Below, piece by piece: positions 1 through 9,693 of a DNA stretch of 64,000 nucleotides. Numbering within the stretch: position 1 is the first letter of the stretch; the number at the start of each line of letters is the position of its first letter. The DNA is from Strongyloides papillosus (taxonomy: Eukaryota > Nematoda > Chromadorea > Rhabditida > Strongyloididae): assembly GCA_005656395.1 (NCBI GenBank), contig SRSI01000013.1, positions 2,108,001 through 2,172,000 on the forward strand, in the 5' to 3' direction. A program made the translations under genes and the position numbers. The notes beneath the pieces are model-generated. The model did not search any database, was not told the DNA's origin, and was given only the letters and a program-made list of their open reading frames with translations.

Positions 1-129
1 TAAAAATAAAAAAAATAAAAAATATTGTCTCTTAGTTCTACTAATTTGCAAAATTTCACATTTTTATCTCTTCGTAAAAAAAAGTTATTAGCTCCCGCAG
101 GTGGAAAGTTAATTATGAGACACCCTGTA
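1..129. repeat. End of a mariner-type inverted-repeat element, cut by the window edge
   Basis: The sequence running up to base 127 ends in CACCCTG followed by TA. Read on the other strand it starts CAGGGTGTCTCATAATTA, which is the usual look of a Tc1/mariner terminal repeat next to a TA target. The other end lies outside the window, so length and coding content are unknown. Confidence 0.55.
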
Positions 130-2868
130 TATTATAATTAATGAACATTTCTATCCTTTTTGTAAATTTTTAAAAATTAAAAAAGTTTATATTTAATGAG
201 TTAAATTGGTGAATCGCCAGTAGATAAAACAATACTTACAATCAAGAAAGACACCAAATAATAAGAGGACATTATTTTAAACTTTGAGATTATATAGAAA
301 AAAATAAACAAATAGAATAGACGTTATACAATAATTAAATGGACTAGACTTACCCAAGTATTTACTTGCTTTATCGAAGATCTCCTTAGTTAGTAATGAA
401 GTGTTAAAATATTGGGAGAAAGGAAAAATAAAGAGTCATCACAATTTAAATCTATTTATACCCGAAATTTTGAACGTTTGATTGGTATTATGTCGATCAA
501 ACTGTATACTAAAATATTTTTTCTCGTTTAAAAATATCGAGATTTTTTCAAAATTTCTTTCCATTTAAATTAACTGAAAATCACTAAAAACAAGGATTCT
601 GATAATAATAACAAGAGATTTGATAGAAAAATAAGGAATTCGACGAAAAAATGAGCTTACTAGCAAAATAACCAAAAATGCTTTCGAATCAAAACAAAGA
701 TGATTCAAAAAGATTCATTGTATAGAATCTCGGTACTGATGGTCAACATCACGTAGATAAGCAGTCGAGTCCATCAGTTGCTTTACTGATTAGAAAAAGA
801 CCCAGAAATTCTTAAGGCCTCATGGCTGCTCCTTAGTTTTCTTAATACTAATCAATTTTAACTCAAATACCCTCTTTTGAGCCACCTATTAATAATAATA
901 AATAATTGAAAAATCTTCTTTTTTCCTATATGTAGTGTGATAATGACAGCAGTGTTTGCTACTGATGCAATGTTCTGGCTTTTTTTCTTCAAAAAAATCT
1001 ACTCGAAAAAACAAATACTGCAAAACAATTTACTGCAAATGCTAAAAAATACTAAGAAATGTGTTTATTTATTTTTATTCATGCTTATAATATCGAAAAC
1101 TTATAAAAAATCAATTAAAAATACAAATGCTGCACAAAACAATTTGCTACAAATGCTTCAAAATGCATAATAATATGTTCATTTATCGTTATTTATGCTT
1201 AGAATACCCTTTATTGCAAAAAATCCCATTAAAAAAATTTGAAGGTGGTCTCCTTATTTCAAACTTTAGCCCTTACATAATCATTATATTTTATTATTTT
1301 TTAGTACAATCAACATTAATTAACTTTGTTATATTGAAATTTAAAGATAATTTAAATATTAAATATATTATATATTGTAAGTGTTTTGAGATAATAAATG
1401 AATGACTCGCTCATCTACATTCACATATTTAGTTAATACTTGGAGGGACCTTATCGGTCTCCAAAATAACAAACTTGGACAGTTTAATTTTTTAAATGAA
1501 AGGTAATTGAAAAAATACTTTCTGTTGTTAACTATTAAACACTTTTTACGTTTTACATATTATCTTTTTCTGGACAATCTACAGGATGAAAAAAGTAAAG
1601 TCTTTGTAATGACAATGCTTTTTAACCTATTTTATATAAAAGTACTAAAATTGTCCGGGTATTTAATTTTTATTTAATAAACTTGAGATGATAAGGTATT
1701 TTGAAATTTTATAAATGTAAAAATATATGAACTGATAAGCTCAATATACTCAGATTCTTAAATTTTACAAAAAATTGCAATAGATTTCTTTAAATTGAAA
1801 GATTAAAGTTTCATTGATTTGTAGTGATGTCCACGAAATTATTTCTGGCGAGTATGTTCTGGCTGATCATCTTGAACATACCGTAGACTATTAATATTAA
1901 ATGCCATTAATCATGTTAAAATAAATCCGTCTTAAAACGAATTTAATTTTAGTTTACATATAATTTACTAACATTGTTGCCTCTTTTTTAAGAGGTACTT
2001 GGATTTAATTAAATTAGGAAATACTTTTGTAATTTCCTACATAAGTAAACAAAATAAATATGAATAAATAATATTTAAGCCTTAAATTAATTAATAAAAT
2101 CGTTATGGAGCATGGCGTAGCGGTGTGGTTAAACAGTTTATTTAAAGATAGAGAAATAAAACACAATACATAAAAAGAAAACTAACTTAAAGTAAAATAA
2201 TTAATAACTGAATATTAATGGATGATTCTGAATTTATAAAATATCCATTTAAGGGAGCGTCTTGATACCTCGCCCTAAGAAGCAAAGTTATTTCTTCTTC
2301 ATTTTATTCAATTATATAATATGTATAATTATAAGATAAATATATATATATATATATATATGTTATGCATATGGTATAGTTGATTTTTCTCCATATTTCG
2401 CCTCCCTTCCTCACTTTCAAACACCCGTTTGAAAATATAAGTAATAATTATTTATTCTTTTTAGGCTTTCTATTATTTTTTTTCGGGATCTACTGCCAAT
2501 CGAATTCCTCTTTGAAATTCTTCATGAACACTGCTCATTTCTTTTTATCGTTTGAACTTTTATCTCATTGGGATTGTGTTATTTTATCTAAGAGGGAAAA
2601 AGTAAGTTACAAAAGTTTATTTGACGTGCAAGTATTTCATGGATTTATAAAATCCATTCGGGAATGAGACATTTTTTTCTTTTGTCATGTCCAAAGGGAA
2701 ATTTTACTTAATTAATACTTGTACATTTGATTCATCACTCTATTATTATTTGTCCCCTTTGAAATTTTTATTTGAAGATATTCAATTTTAAAATTAATAA
2801 CTCTTTTCTTTTTAGTTGATAATGAATTGACGACTATAGAAGGATATTGAAATGTTTAAAATCTATGT
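130..2868. other. AT-rich stretch without a gene
   Basis: I see no convincing exon here. Open frames at 937-1405 and 2380-2667 are low-complexity, rich in Phe, Asn, Lys and Ile, and carry no domain motif. The stretch holds a small duplication at 1011-1210 (listed separately) and a TA microsatellite at about 2340-2361. Confidence 0.6.
1011..1210 (+). repeat. Imperfect two-copy tandem duplication, unit about 112 bp
   Basis: The block starting ACAAATACTGCAAAACAATT at 1011 recurs at about 1122 as ACAAATGCTGCACAAAACAA, and similarity continues through TGTTCATTTAT near 1178. The copies differ by scattered substitutions and small indels. No function is apparent. Confidence 0.5.
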
Positions 2869-3104
2869 GACTACTGCAGGTACACAGGTCCGGTTGGAGG
2901 TGTTTCTTACCGAATATGAAAAAAATGATACTATCACCGGAGAATAGACTTAGTGGCTGAACATGGGGTAACCATGTTTTTCATACTAATACTGATATAT
3001 TAGCCGAAATTTGTGAAGTCAAGATTCCCGCTGAATACCAGAGATGTCTAGATGCCATTGATGAGGAGCAGCAAGAAGAAGAGTCCCTGGAACTTCCTGA
3101 TTAA
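2869..3104 (+). pseudogene. Relic C-terminal exon sharing a tail with the FLYWCH-like relic near 38.1 kb
   Basis: The frame ending with the TAA at about 3102 reads as an acidic C-terminus containing QRCLDAIDEEQQEEESLELP. A clearly related tail (QKCLAAIDEEKKRGEPVELN) lies on the minus strand at 38104-38440, behind FLYWCH-like zinc-finger debris. Just upstream, PENRL and a tryptophan-glycine segment also match that locus, in shifted frames and with stops. This supports a dead member of the same gene or transposon family. The protein family is inferred only through the second locus. Confidence 0.4.
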
Positions 3105-3200
3105 GATTTCTTTTTCTTCAATTTTATAAAGATTCTTTTTTTTTAAAGTTTTTTTTTAATAAAAATTTAATTTCTTATTTGTTTTGATTAATTTTGTTTC

Positions 3201-3334
3201 CATTCTGTAAGATGTTTATGTGATATTTATTTAGAAGAATATATTTTATTAAAGTATCTATTAATATTAACAAGGAATGTCTACAATATCTTTATTTTAT
3301 ACTATTTCTTAAGAGCGAGTTGCCACACCCAACA
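3201..3334 (+). repeat. First copy of a dispersed direct repeat (second copy at 4183-4305)
   Basis: From TGTAAGATGTTTAT through ATATTTTATTAAAG to TATACTATTTCTTAAG and GTTGCCACAC this block matches 4183-4305 at roughly 80 percent by eye. The second copy sits directly in front of the piggyBac start codon. This copy may therefore be a detached piece of the same element's 5' end. Confidence 0.6.
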
Positions 3335-4182
3335 TTCTCTTTCCTGCCTGGATCTTACAGGTAAGGGTTAAATAAGTTTTTGTTTTTTTGTATGAATATT
3401 AAAGATTTTATCATCTTCTTTATTTTTCTCTATTGCATTTGATTACGTAATAAATAACTTCTTTCTTTTGGCTTTATGTTTGATGCAATAAGACTACTTC
3501 TTTTAAATGCATTGGATTGATACCTAACTTATTCATTTGTTTAGTTAGTCTTTTTATTAACATTGGTTTTTTTTCTATTAAAAATTTCTTTAAAAATATA
3601 TGTTTTTCTTTGTAGGTAAAATACTTGAACGAAAATTGAACGACATTGTTATATCGTAAAACTAAAAAATGAATGAAATGCAGAAAATAATAGATTTATA
3701 TAACAATTGTAGATAAAGAGTGTAATATTCAAGAACGCATCTTCTACTTAGTAATATCTAATGGTACCTGATTTTAAAAAATGTCTTGTAAACAATAATA
3801 AGAAAGAATATTTTATTAATAAGAAAAGAACATAAGTAACATAAATCGGTGAGTTTATATACACATAATGTATGGGTGTGTACAGTCTCAGTAATTCTAT
3901 TCTATGTTGTGCACAACTATTACTTATCTTAATCAATTAAATAACTCAATAAACAAATATTTAAAGAGCTGCGTGGGATGCAAGGCATAAAAAATACTCA
4001 TATGTTGCAAATACAGATATACCTAAGCTGAATTTCTAAATGTTAAAGTACCATGAGTATTGTGAAAATAATAATAATGTACAATAAAAATTAACGTCAT
4101 GCAGAATATCGGACATAGATATAGAATACGATCTATCGATTCCTTTGTGAATTAAATATAGTTTATGGTTCGTGAAACCTCC
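3335..4182. other. AT-rich stretch without a gene
   Basis: No exon, inverted repeat or RNA signal stands out. The minus-strand frame at 3748-3936 is short and featureless. Confidence 0.5.
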
Positions 4183-4305
4183 ATGTAAGATGTTTATACG
4201 ATATTTAGATAGGATAATATATTTTATTAAAGCATCTAATTTAACAACAATGCAATATGAAATAATCTTTATACTATTTCTTAAGGGCGGGTTGCCACAC
4301 TCAAC
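4183..4305 (+). repeat. Second copy of the dispersed repeat, abutting the piggyBac start
   Basis: Matches 3201-3334 over its whole length and ends immediately before the ATG at 4306, so it behaves as the 5' untranslated or terminal part of the piggyBac element. No matching inverted repeat was found downstream of 10821. Confidence 0.55.
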
Positions 4306-4947
4306 ATGTCAGATATTCCAAGTGATGAAGAAACTTTGGATGATTGTGAGGTTGATTATGACTTTCAAGCTTCACAAAATAATACTAAAGTGATGATTCC
4401 TTTAGAAGAAGAGGAAAATGATGACTATGAAAGTTCAGACATTGAAAATGTTGTACCGGAAAAAAAAGAGAAGTATTGATTTCAAGTAACTCTGGGTCAA
4501 ACGTAAATGAGCATTCAATAATTAGTTTACCTAGTGGACGGGAGTTAAATTTTGATGATGACGATTGGTCAACAGAAAATGTTAAATCAAAATTGGAGAT
4601 TTTGAAGGTAGTTGTGGCGTTACAGTTGCAATATCTGAAACCAAATAGTATCCCGGAAGTAATGAAACTATTACTGGGCGATAATTTATTTGAAATGTTC
4701 AGCTATCAGAGTCTGTATAGTATAGCAAAAATTCAAAGAAACATAAAATTGCTAAAACTTTAAAATGGTCTTCAGTCAATCCAGCGGAATTTAAGAAATT
4801 TTTAGCCCTTATAATTTTATTGAGACGTACACAAAAGAGAGAGCTGAGAGAATATTGGTCAACAAATCCACTTTTAATAGTACTAATTTTTCTTAAGATA
4901 ATGAGTCGAAATAGATTTGAACAAATACGGACATTTTGACACTTTAA

Positions 4948-5163
4948 AGTAAGAGTTCCTCTCTTGCAACGAAAAAAGAGAAGGAACACTTGGAATTTAA
5001 ATTAACAAATCTCCTAAATTAATGGAAAAATTACCAACCTATCTCCCCCCTCCTTTTTATACGTTAATTTTATATCCCCCCACATTATTTTTGATGGTTC
5101 TTTATATTTTATATATGTTTTATTTTATAGGATATAATCCAAAAGTTTTAATAAAAATTTACT
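4948..5163 (+). repeat. 5' LTR of the Ty3/gypsy element
   Basis: It starts AGTAAGAGTTCCTC and ends AAAATTTACT. It holds a hairpin made of GTTCCTCTCT and AGAGAAGGAAC near its start and a TATATTTTATATATG stretch near 5103-5117 that may serve transcription. No standard primer-binding site beginning TGG follows directly: the first bases after the LTR are GTACTTGTACCG. Confidence 0.93.
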
Positions 5164-5253
5164 GTACTTGTACCGTTGTACTGTCAGCTTAAAAGAGTTT
5201 AACTGTTCTATTACTGGAAGAACTACAACTCAAAGCAACTACCGATAAACGAC

Positions 5254-5907
5254 ATGGCCGACTTTGTTCACAGCATCGAGAAATTCGTTCCGAAGATGGA
5301 GAATGCCACTATTTGGCTTCAACAACTGGAGAGAGCGATACGCCTGGATGCCCTGGTAGAGGACGAGCGCGATATTCTTCTAATCAAGCTGGATCTTTCA
5401 ATCATCAAGTTGATAGAGAAGAAAGGACTCACCACTTGTCAAGAAATCAAACAATTTCTCAAGGACAACTACGATGGAACAAATTCAACCGAATACTCTC
5501 TACGTAAATTGATCACCTTCAAACTGAATTTGGAATCTGCCAATGCTCTCGAATCTTCTTTAGATGAACTGGAGAAGTTGATGTCAACTGCCCACAACAG
5601 TTTGGGAGAAAAAGCCTTAGAAAGAGAGATTCACACGTACATCTTGAAGTCTCTGGCCCACAATCCTACTCTTCTGCATGCTACCGGATACTCTCTCAAC
5701 AACCGTTCAATTGAGGAGTTGAAGACAGAGATAATCACTGCCTACAAGTTGTCTAGCCAAGATAAGAACCTCCACTGCTCTTATTGTAAGAAGAACAACC
5801 ACACTGCTGAAAACTGTCGACGCAAAAATGGCGAATGCTTGAGATGTGGAGCCAATGATCATAAATTGAGTGAGTGTCCACAACGAAATGGCTCAAAAAA
5901 CTTGTAA
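5254..5907 (+). CDS. gag: Gag of the Ty3/gypsy element
   Basis: The 217-aa frame starts at ATG 5254, about 90 bp after the LTR. The first 170 residues are helical and charged, as expected for a capsid-forming Gag. Two zinc knuckles follow at about residues 175-210: a CCHC with CSYCKKNNHTAENC, then CLRCGANDHKLSEC. These bind the element's RNA during packaging into virus-like particles. The frame ends at TAA 5905-5907, just after a slippery heptamer that leads into pol. Base composition is richer in G+C than the surrounding DNA. No disabling mutation is visible. Confidence 0.88.
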   Translation: MADFVHSIEKFVPKMENATIWLQQLERAIRLDALVEDERDILLIKLDLSIIKLIEKKGLTTCQEIKQFLKDNYDGTNSTEYSLRKLITFKLNLESANALESSLDELEKLMSTAHNSLGEKALEREIHTYILKSLAHNPTLLHATGYSLNNRSIEELKTEIITAYKLSSQDKNLHCSYCKKNNHTAENCRRKNGECLRCGANDHKLSECPQRNGSKNL

Positions 5908-8900
5908 ACTCTGAAGAGAAGGACTTTAGAGGTAAAACTCCCACAACCTTCCAAAATTCACATCTTATTCGAACCAAAAGAAGAAATTCTAAGCCTACTG
6001 TTTCCATCAATCCTACTGAATCTACTGCTTTTACTGTTTCCACTGAATCCACTGTTTCCAATGAATCTACTGCTCCTACTGTTCCCACAATCAAATGCCA
6101 AATGAATGAAAAAACGTGTAATAGTGTTCTCGATGATACCGCAAATAAAGAAACTGTTAATGTTAAAGTTAAGAAAGAAGATATGTACATAAAGACCGAT
6201 ATTACTGAAGATCACGAACCCAAGTATGAAATAACAGCCACCAATGAAAATAATGAACATGTCTCCATCGATCTCGAAAGCTCCAGTGAAGAAGAAAGTA
6301 TTGTTATTAATAAACCGAGTGAATCCAATGAACCGTACTTAGCCATCATTGAACATGCTAATGAAGAAAATGGTTTATATATAGTAAATGTTACCATAAA
6401 AGATTATCACTTCAAAGGACTGGTAGATACCGGATCACAGGTCTCTATTATACCGAAAGCCTGTGCCGAAAATATCACCGACATCTCCAAGTTGCCTACT
6501 AGAGTAATTAGAACGGCAAGTGGTACCATTGAAATGAGAAGAATTCCTGAACCTGTTGAATTGATCATTGCAAATTTCAAAATATCAGTCAGCGACCTGT
6601 TAGTTTCTTTAAATGCTTTTCATGGATTTGAAGGAATATTAGGACTTGACATCTTGAAGAAAATTAATATCAATATCACGTTTAATAATAAATCATTAAG
6701 CTTTGATCCTGTTGTAAACCACGTTAAGATTAATAAAAATAATTTTGACATAACAACTGAGGGTTTAGATCGAATTGCTAATAGATTTAAAATCGCTATG
6801 CGCCTGAAATTCCCCAATCTTGAACCAAACAGCGAGTACGACGTCGGAGGAAGTATCAACACTGCCCCTACCCAAAAATTCGTTGACGTGAAACCATTGA
6901 ACATAAAATTCTACAGTTGCCCTATCACACCAGATCTCATTGCTAATATCAACGAAATGGAACACTACGGGATTATAAAAAAATCAAAAGCACTTGAAAT
7001 TCAACCATTTTACTCAATAGTTAAGAAAGATAAAAACAACCGACCGAAGACCTTCACTGACCAAAATAATGTTGTACACCAGAGAGTTCGAGTTCTCTTT
7101 GACGCAAGAGAGTTAAATCATAAAACGGTAAAGATGAATTATGAACCTAATACGTTGGCAAAAATTATCCAATCCTTGAGACGATTCACCTATGCTTCTG
7201 TTATCGACTTGCACCAGGGGTTTTTTCAAATAAAGCTGAACCCGGAAAATGTTGAAAGCTTTAACTTCAAGGTAGGAGCAACAACATACTCCTATGCACG
7301 GCTACCCCAAGGATGCATTAACAGCCCGATCATATTCCAAAGGAGTATTGAGCTATTATTTGAAGAATTCAGAGAAAGGTCAACAAGAGAAAATTTCCAA
7401 CTTGAAATTTACCAAGATGACATTATCCTGTTGACCTCAAAAGATGTGGACCACCATTTACGGATTCTGGAGGATATGCTGTCTATACTGAGTGAAAAGG
7501 ATGCAAAACTATCTGTGGGTAAGTCTAAATTCCTAAGAAGAGAAATTGAATATTTATCTTGGAAATTTAGCAATGATAGTATAACCCCCAGTGATAGTTC
7601 GATCTCCAAGCTTGTAAACTCCACTCTACCGATGAAAAAGAAAAATCTGTACTCAATAATACAAGCTGCAAACTATTTCCACACCGCCATACCGAATTGG
7701 GAGAAATTGACTCGACCACTGTACCAACTGACTAGAGGAAATCTTAACGACAAAATTGACTGGAACAACCAACAACATCTATACAAAGACCTGCTGACTG
7801 CACTGTTAGAAATACCACCACTTAAAATGATGGATCCATCAAAACCTCTTATTTTGGTCGTTGATGCTTCAAACGAGGCAGTGGGTGGTTACTTGTATCA
7901 AGAAGAAGGAAATGAACGGTCTATTTTAGGTCACTTCTGTAATGTTCTGGGGCCCACCATCAAAGCACGCAGTCCAAGTTATTTAGAGCTCAAGAGTATC
8001 GCAGTAGGAGTAGATAAATTCAAAAATCTGATAGCCGGTCGTACTCTCTATATCCACTCCGACCACAAACCCTTAAGCGCCTTACTACACAGCAAATCCA
8101 TCACCCAACCAAAACACTTTGAATTAATGTCATCAATAAATCAATACGCTACTGAAATAAAATACCTGCCTGGAAGTCAAAACACTCTCGCAGACCTACT
8201 GTCACGACCCAACACCACCTCCAATATCTCCAAATGCTACGCTGTACTTGAAACTACTTCACAGGAAAGAGATGCCATGAGTAAAATCATCATGGAGGAC
8301 CAAAGTGACCTGAAGGACTTTGATATTGAACTAAAAGGAATGAAATTTAAAAAGGGAGGGGATGATAAGCTAAAGTTACCATTGTCCAGAAATGAATCGA
8401 TCCTGAAACTTATTGAAATGTATCACGAAAAATATGCCCATATTTCCGCAGGAAAAATGGAAGAGTTAATCAAAAGAAGGTACCTGATCCAAAACTTACG
8501 AAAATATATTGATGAATACTTGCAAAAATGCGTTATCTGTCAAAAGGTTAAAAATGATGAATGTTTAAGACCAGAATTGAAGACAATTCCATACCCAGAT
8601 GAAACCTGGGAGATTGTAGCCAGTGACATCCTAGTCATCCCTCAACACGGGAAAGTAATCCAATTTATATGCACCCTATCTAGATTTTGGGTTCCTGTAT
8701 TACTGGAGAACCTGACTGCCGAAAACACCATAACCATTGCCATTCAAGAAATCTTCTCGAGATTTGGCTCACCCAAAAAATTAATTGTAGACAGAGGCAC
8801 TAATTACAAGAACACGGAAATGGAAAAACTGTGCGACACCTTCAACATCAAATTACATTACTGCACTTCCGACCATAAAACGGGTAACAGCATTGCTGAA

Positions 8901-9482
8901 CACTCCTTCCGAACAATGAGAAGTATACTGATGAAGTTGAAGTGTATATCTGACCATAATGCCACTTTTGATCTGAAACTAGCCATCAACTATGCCGCCT
9001 TCATCTATAACATATCAGTAAACGATACCACCAAAAGAACTCCCTTTCAAGTAATGTTTGGTAGAGAACCAAATAATATTGATATAATAGGAATGGAAAT
9101 TGGACTTAGTGAAAACATCACCATTGAAAAAATAAAGATGTTAAGAACTTCAGCAAGAGCCACTTCCGAAATACTGAGACAAAAACAAAACCAACGATTG
9201 AATGAGTCTCGGGGTGATGACGAATTGAAAGTAGGAAGCAAAGTATTTATTAAACCCCATCCTGCCAACAAACTTCAACCTCCATTCCAAGGCCCATACA
9301 TTGTCAGGAAAATTGTTGATGATACATGCCATCTATCTATTGAAGGAAAGCCTGGTAGACCATTAATAAGAAATAAAGCACAGTTGAAACGCTTCCAAGA
9401 TGGAGAAACTTCTGAAGATTCTGATAATTCAGCTTCGACAGCAGAGAATCCGGATAACTTAATTTCAACAACGGAGGAGTAA
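5874..9482 (+). CDS. pol: Pol of the Ty3/gypsy element (protease, RT, RNase H, integrase)
   Basis: About 1200 codons are open without a break and are probably translated as a fusion from the -1 shift at 5895-5901. In order: aspartic protease with LVDTGS (about residue 184); reverse transcriptase with VIDLHQGFFQI, LPQG and the box YQDD (about 513), where YVDD or YIDD is commoner; RNase H with VVDAS (about 661) and a downstream E and D; integrase zinc region HH-CC (about 849-890); integrase core with Asp near 916, Asp near 971 in VDRGTNY and Glu near 1008; and a C-terminal GPY-type module with FQGPYIVRK (about 1138). The order RT-RNaseH-integrase defines Ty3/gypsy. The stop codon overlaps the first bases of the 3' LTR. 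The unspliced start at 5874 is a GTG and is not a real start. Confidence 0.92.
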   Translation: MSTTKWLKKLVNSEEKDFRGKTPTTFQNSHLIRTKRRNSKPTVSINPTESTAFTVSTESTVSNESTAPTVPTIKCQMNEKTCNSVLDDTANKETVNVKVKKEDMYIKTDITEDHEPKYEITATNENNEHVSIDLESSSEEESIVINKPSESNEPYLAIIEHANEENGLYIVNVTIKDYHFKGLVDTGSQVSIIPKACAENITDISKLPTRVIRTASGTIEMRRIPEPVELIIANFKISVSDLLVSLNAFHGFEGILGLDILKKININITFNNKSLSFDPVVNHVKINKNNFDITTEGLDRIANRFKIAMRLKFPNLEPNSEYDVGGSINTAPTQKFVDVKPLNIKFYSCPITPDLIANINEMEHYGIIKKSKALEIQPFYSIVKKDKNNRPKTFTDQNNVVHQRVRVLFDARELNHKTVKMNYEPNTLAKIIQSLRRFTYASVIDLHQGFFQIKLNPENVESFNFKVGATTYSYARLPQGCINSPIIFQRSIELLFEEFRERSTRENFQLEIYQDDIILLTSKDVDHHLRILEDMLSILSEKDAKLSVGKSKFLRREIEYLSWKFSNDSITPSDSSISKLVNSTLPMKKKNLYSIIQAANYFHTAIPNWEKLTRPLYQLTRGNLNDKIDWNNQQHLYKDLLTALLEIPPLKMMDPSKPLILVVDASNEAVGGYLYQEEGNERSILGHFCNVLGPTIKARSPSYLELKSIAVGVDKFKNLIAGRTLYIHSDHKPLSALLHSKSITQPKHFELMSSINQYATEIKYLPGSQNTLADLLSRPNTTSNISKCYAVLETTSQERDAMSKIIMEDQSDLKDFDIELKGMKFKKGGDDKLKLPLSRNESILKLIEMYHEKYAHISAGKMEELIKRRYLIQNLRKYIDEYLQKCVICQKVKNDECLRPELKTIPYPDETWEIVASDILVIPQHGKVIQFICTLSRFWVPVLLENLTAENTITIAIQEIFSRFGSPKKLIVDRGTNYKNTEMEKLCDTFNIKLHYCTSDHKTGNSIAEHSFRTMRSILMKLKCISDHNATFDLKLAINYAAFIYNISVNDTTKRTPFQVMFGREPNNIDIIGMEIGLSENITIEKIKMLRTSARATSEILRQKQNQRLNESRGDDELKVGSKVFIKPHPANKLQPPFQGPYIVRKIVDDTCHLSIEGKPGRPLIRNKAQLKRFQDGETSEDSDNSASTAENPDNLISTTEE
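5895..5901 (+). promoter_or_regulatory. -1 ribosomal frameshift site A AAA AAC
   Basis: In the gag frame the codons read TCA AAA AAC TTG TAA, so A-AAA-AAC sits in the X-XXY-YYZ register needed for -1 slippage, two codons before the gag stop. The pol frame is exactly -1 relative to gag and is open through this point. This makes the Gag-Pol fusion the likely way pol is expressed. Confidence 0.8.
9471..9477 (+). promoter_or_regulatory. Probable polypurine tract of the Ty3/gypsy element
   Basis: The purine-rich ACGGAGG/GGAGGAG stretch directly abuts the 3' LTR, where plus-strand DNA synthesis would be primed. It is short and lies inside the end of pol. Confidence 0.5.
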
Positions 9483-9693
9483 GAGTTCCTCTCTTGCAAC
9501 GAAAAAAGAGAAGGAACACTTGGAATTTAAATTAACAAATCTCCTAAATTAATGGAAAAATTACCAACCTATCTCCCCCCTCCTTTTTATACGTTAATTT
9601 TATATCCCCCCACATTATTTTTGATGGTTCTTTATATTTTATATATGTTTTATTTTATAGGATATAATCCAAAAGTTTTAATAAAAATTTACT
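9478..9693 (+). repeat. 3' LTR of the Ty3/gypsy element
   Basis: Matches the 5' LTR over all 216 bases by eye, from AGTAAGAGTT to AAAATTTACT, followed by the TTAA target copy. Because LTRs are identical at insertion, lack of differences indicates a young copy. Confidence 0.93.

Larger units (their letters stand above)
4948..9693 (+). mobile_element. Full-length Ty3/gypsy LTR retrotransposon nested in a piggyBac gene
   Basis: Two 216-bp LTRs (4948-5163 and 9478-9693) enclose gag and pol. TTAA flanks the element on both sides (4944-4947 and 9694-9697), a clean 4-bp target duplication. Removing the element plus one TTAA rejoins the two halves of the piggyBac reading frame. The LTRs appear identical base for base and both reading frames are open, so the insertion looks very recent. 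LTR ends are AGT...ACT rather than TG...CA, as in several insect gypsy-group elements. No envelope gene is present. Confidence 0.93.

Noticed and set aside
2104..2140. TGGCGTAGCGG resembles a tRNA A box
   Set aside because: No B box, acceptor stem or clover-leaf follows within 100 bases; at most a truncated SINE scrap.
5958..6260. Minus-strand open frames inside the gypsy pol (also 6212-6397, 6620-6965, 9047-9332)
   Set aside because: They are antisense shadows of pol with no motif or start context.
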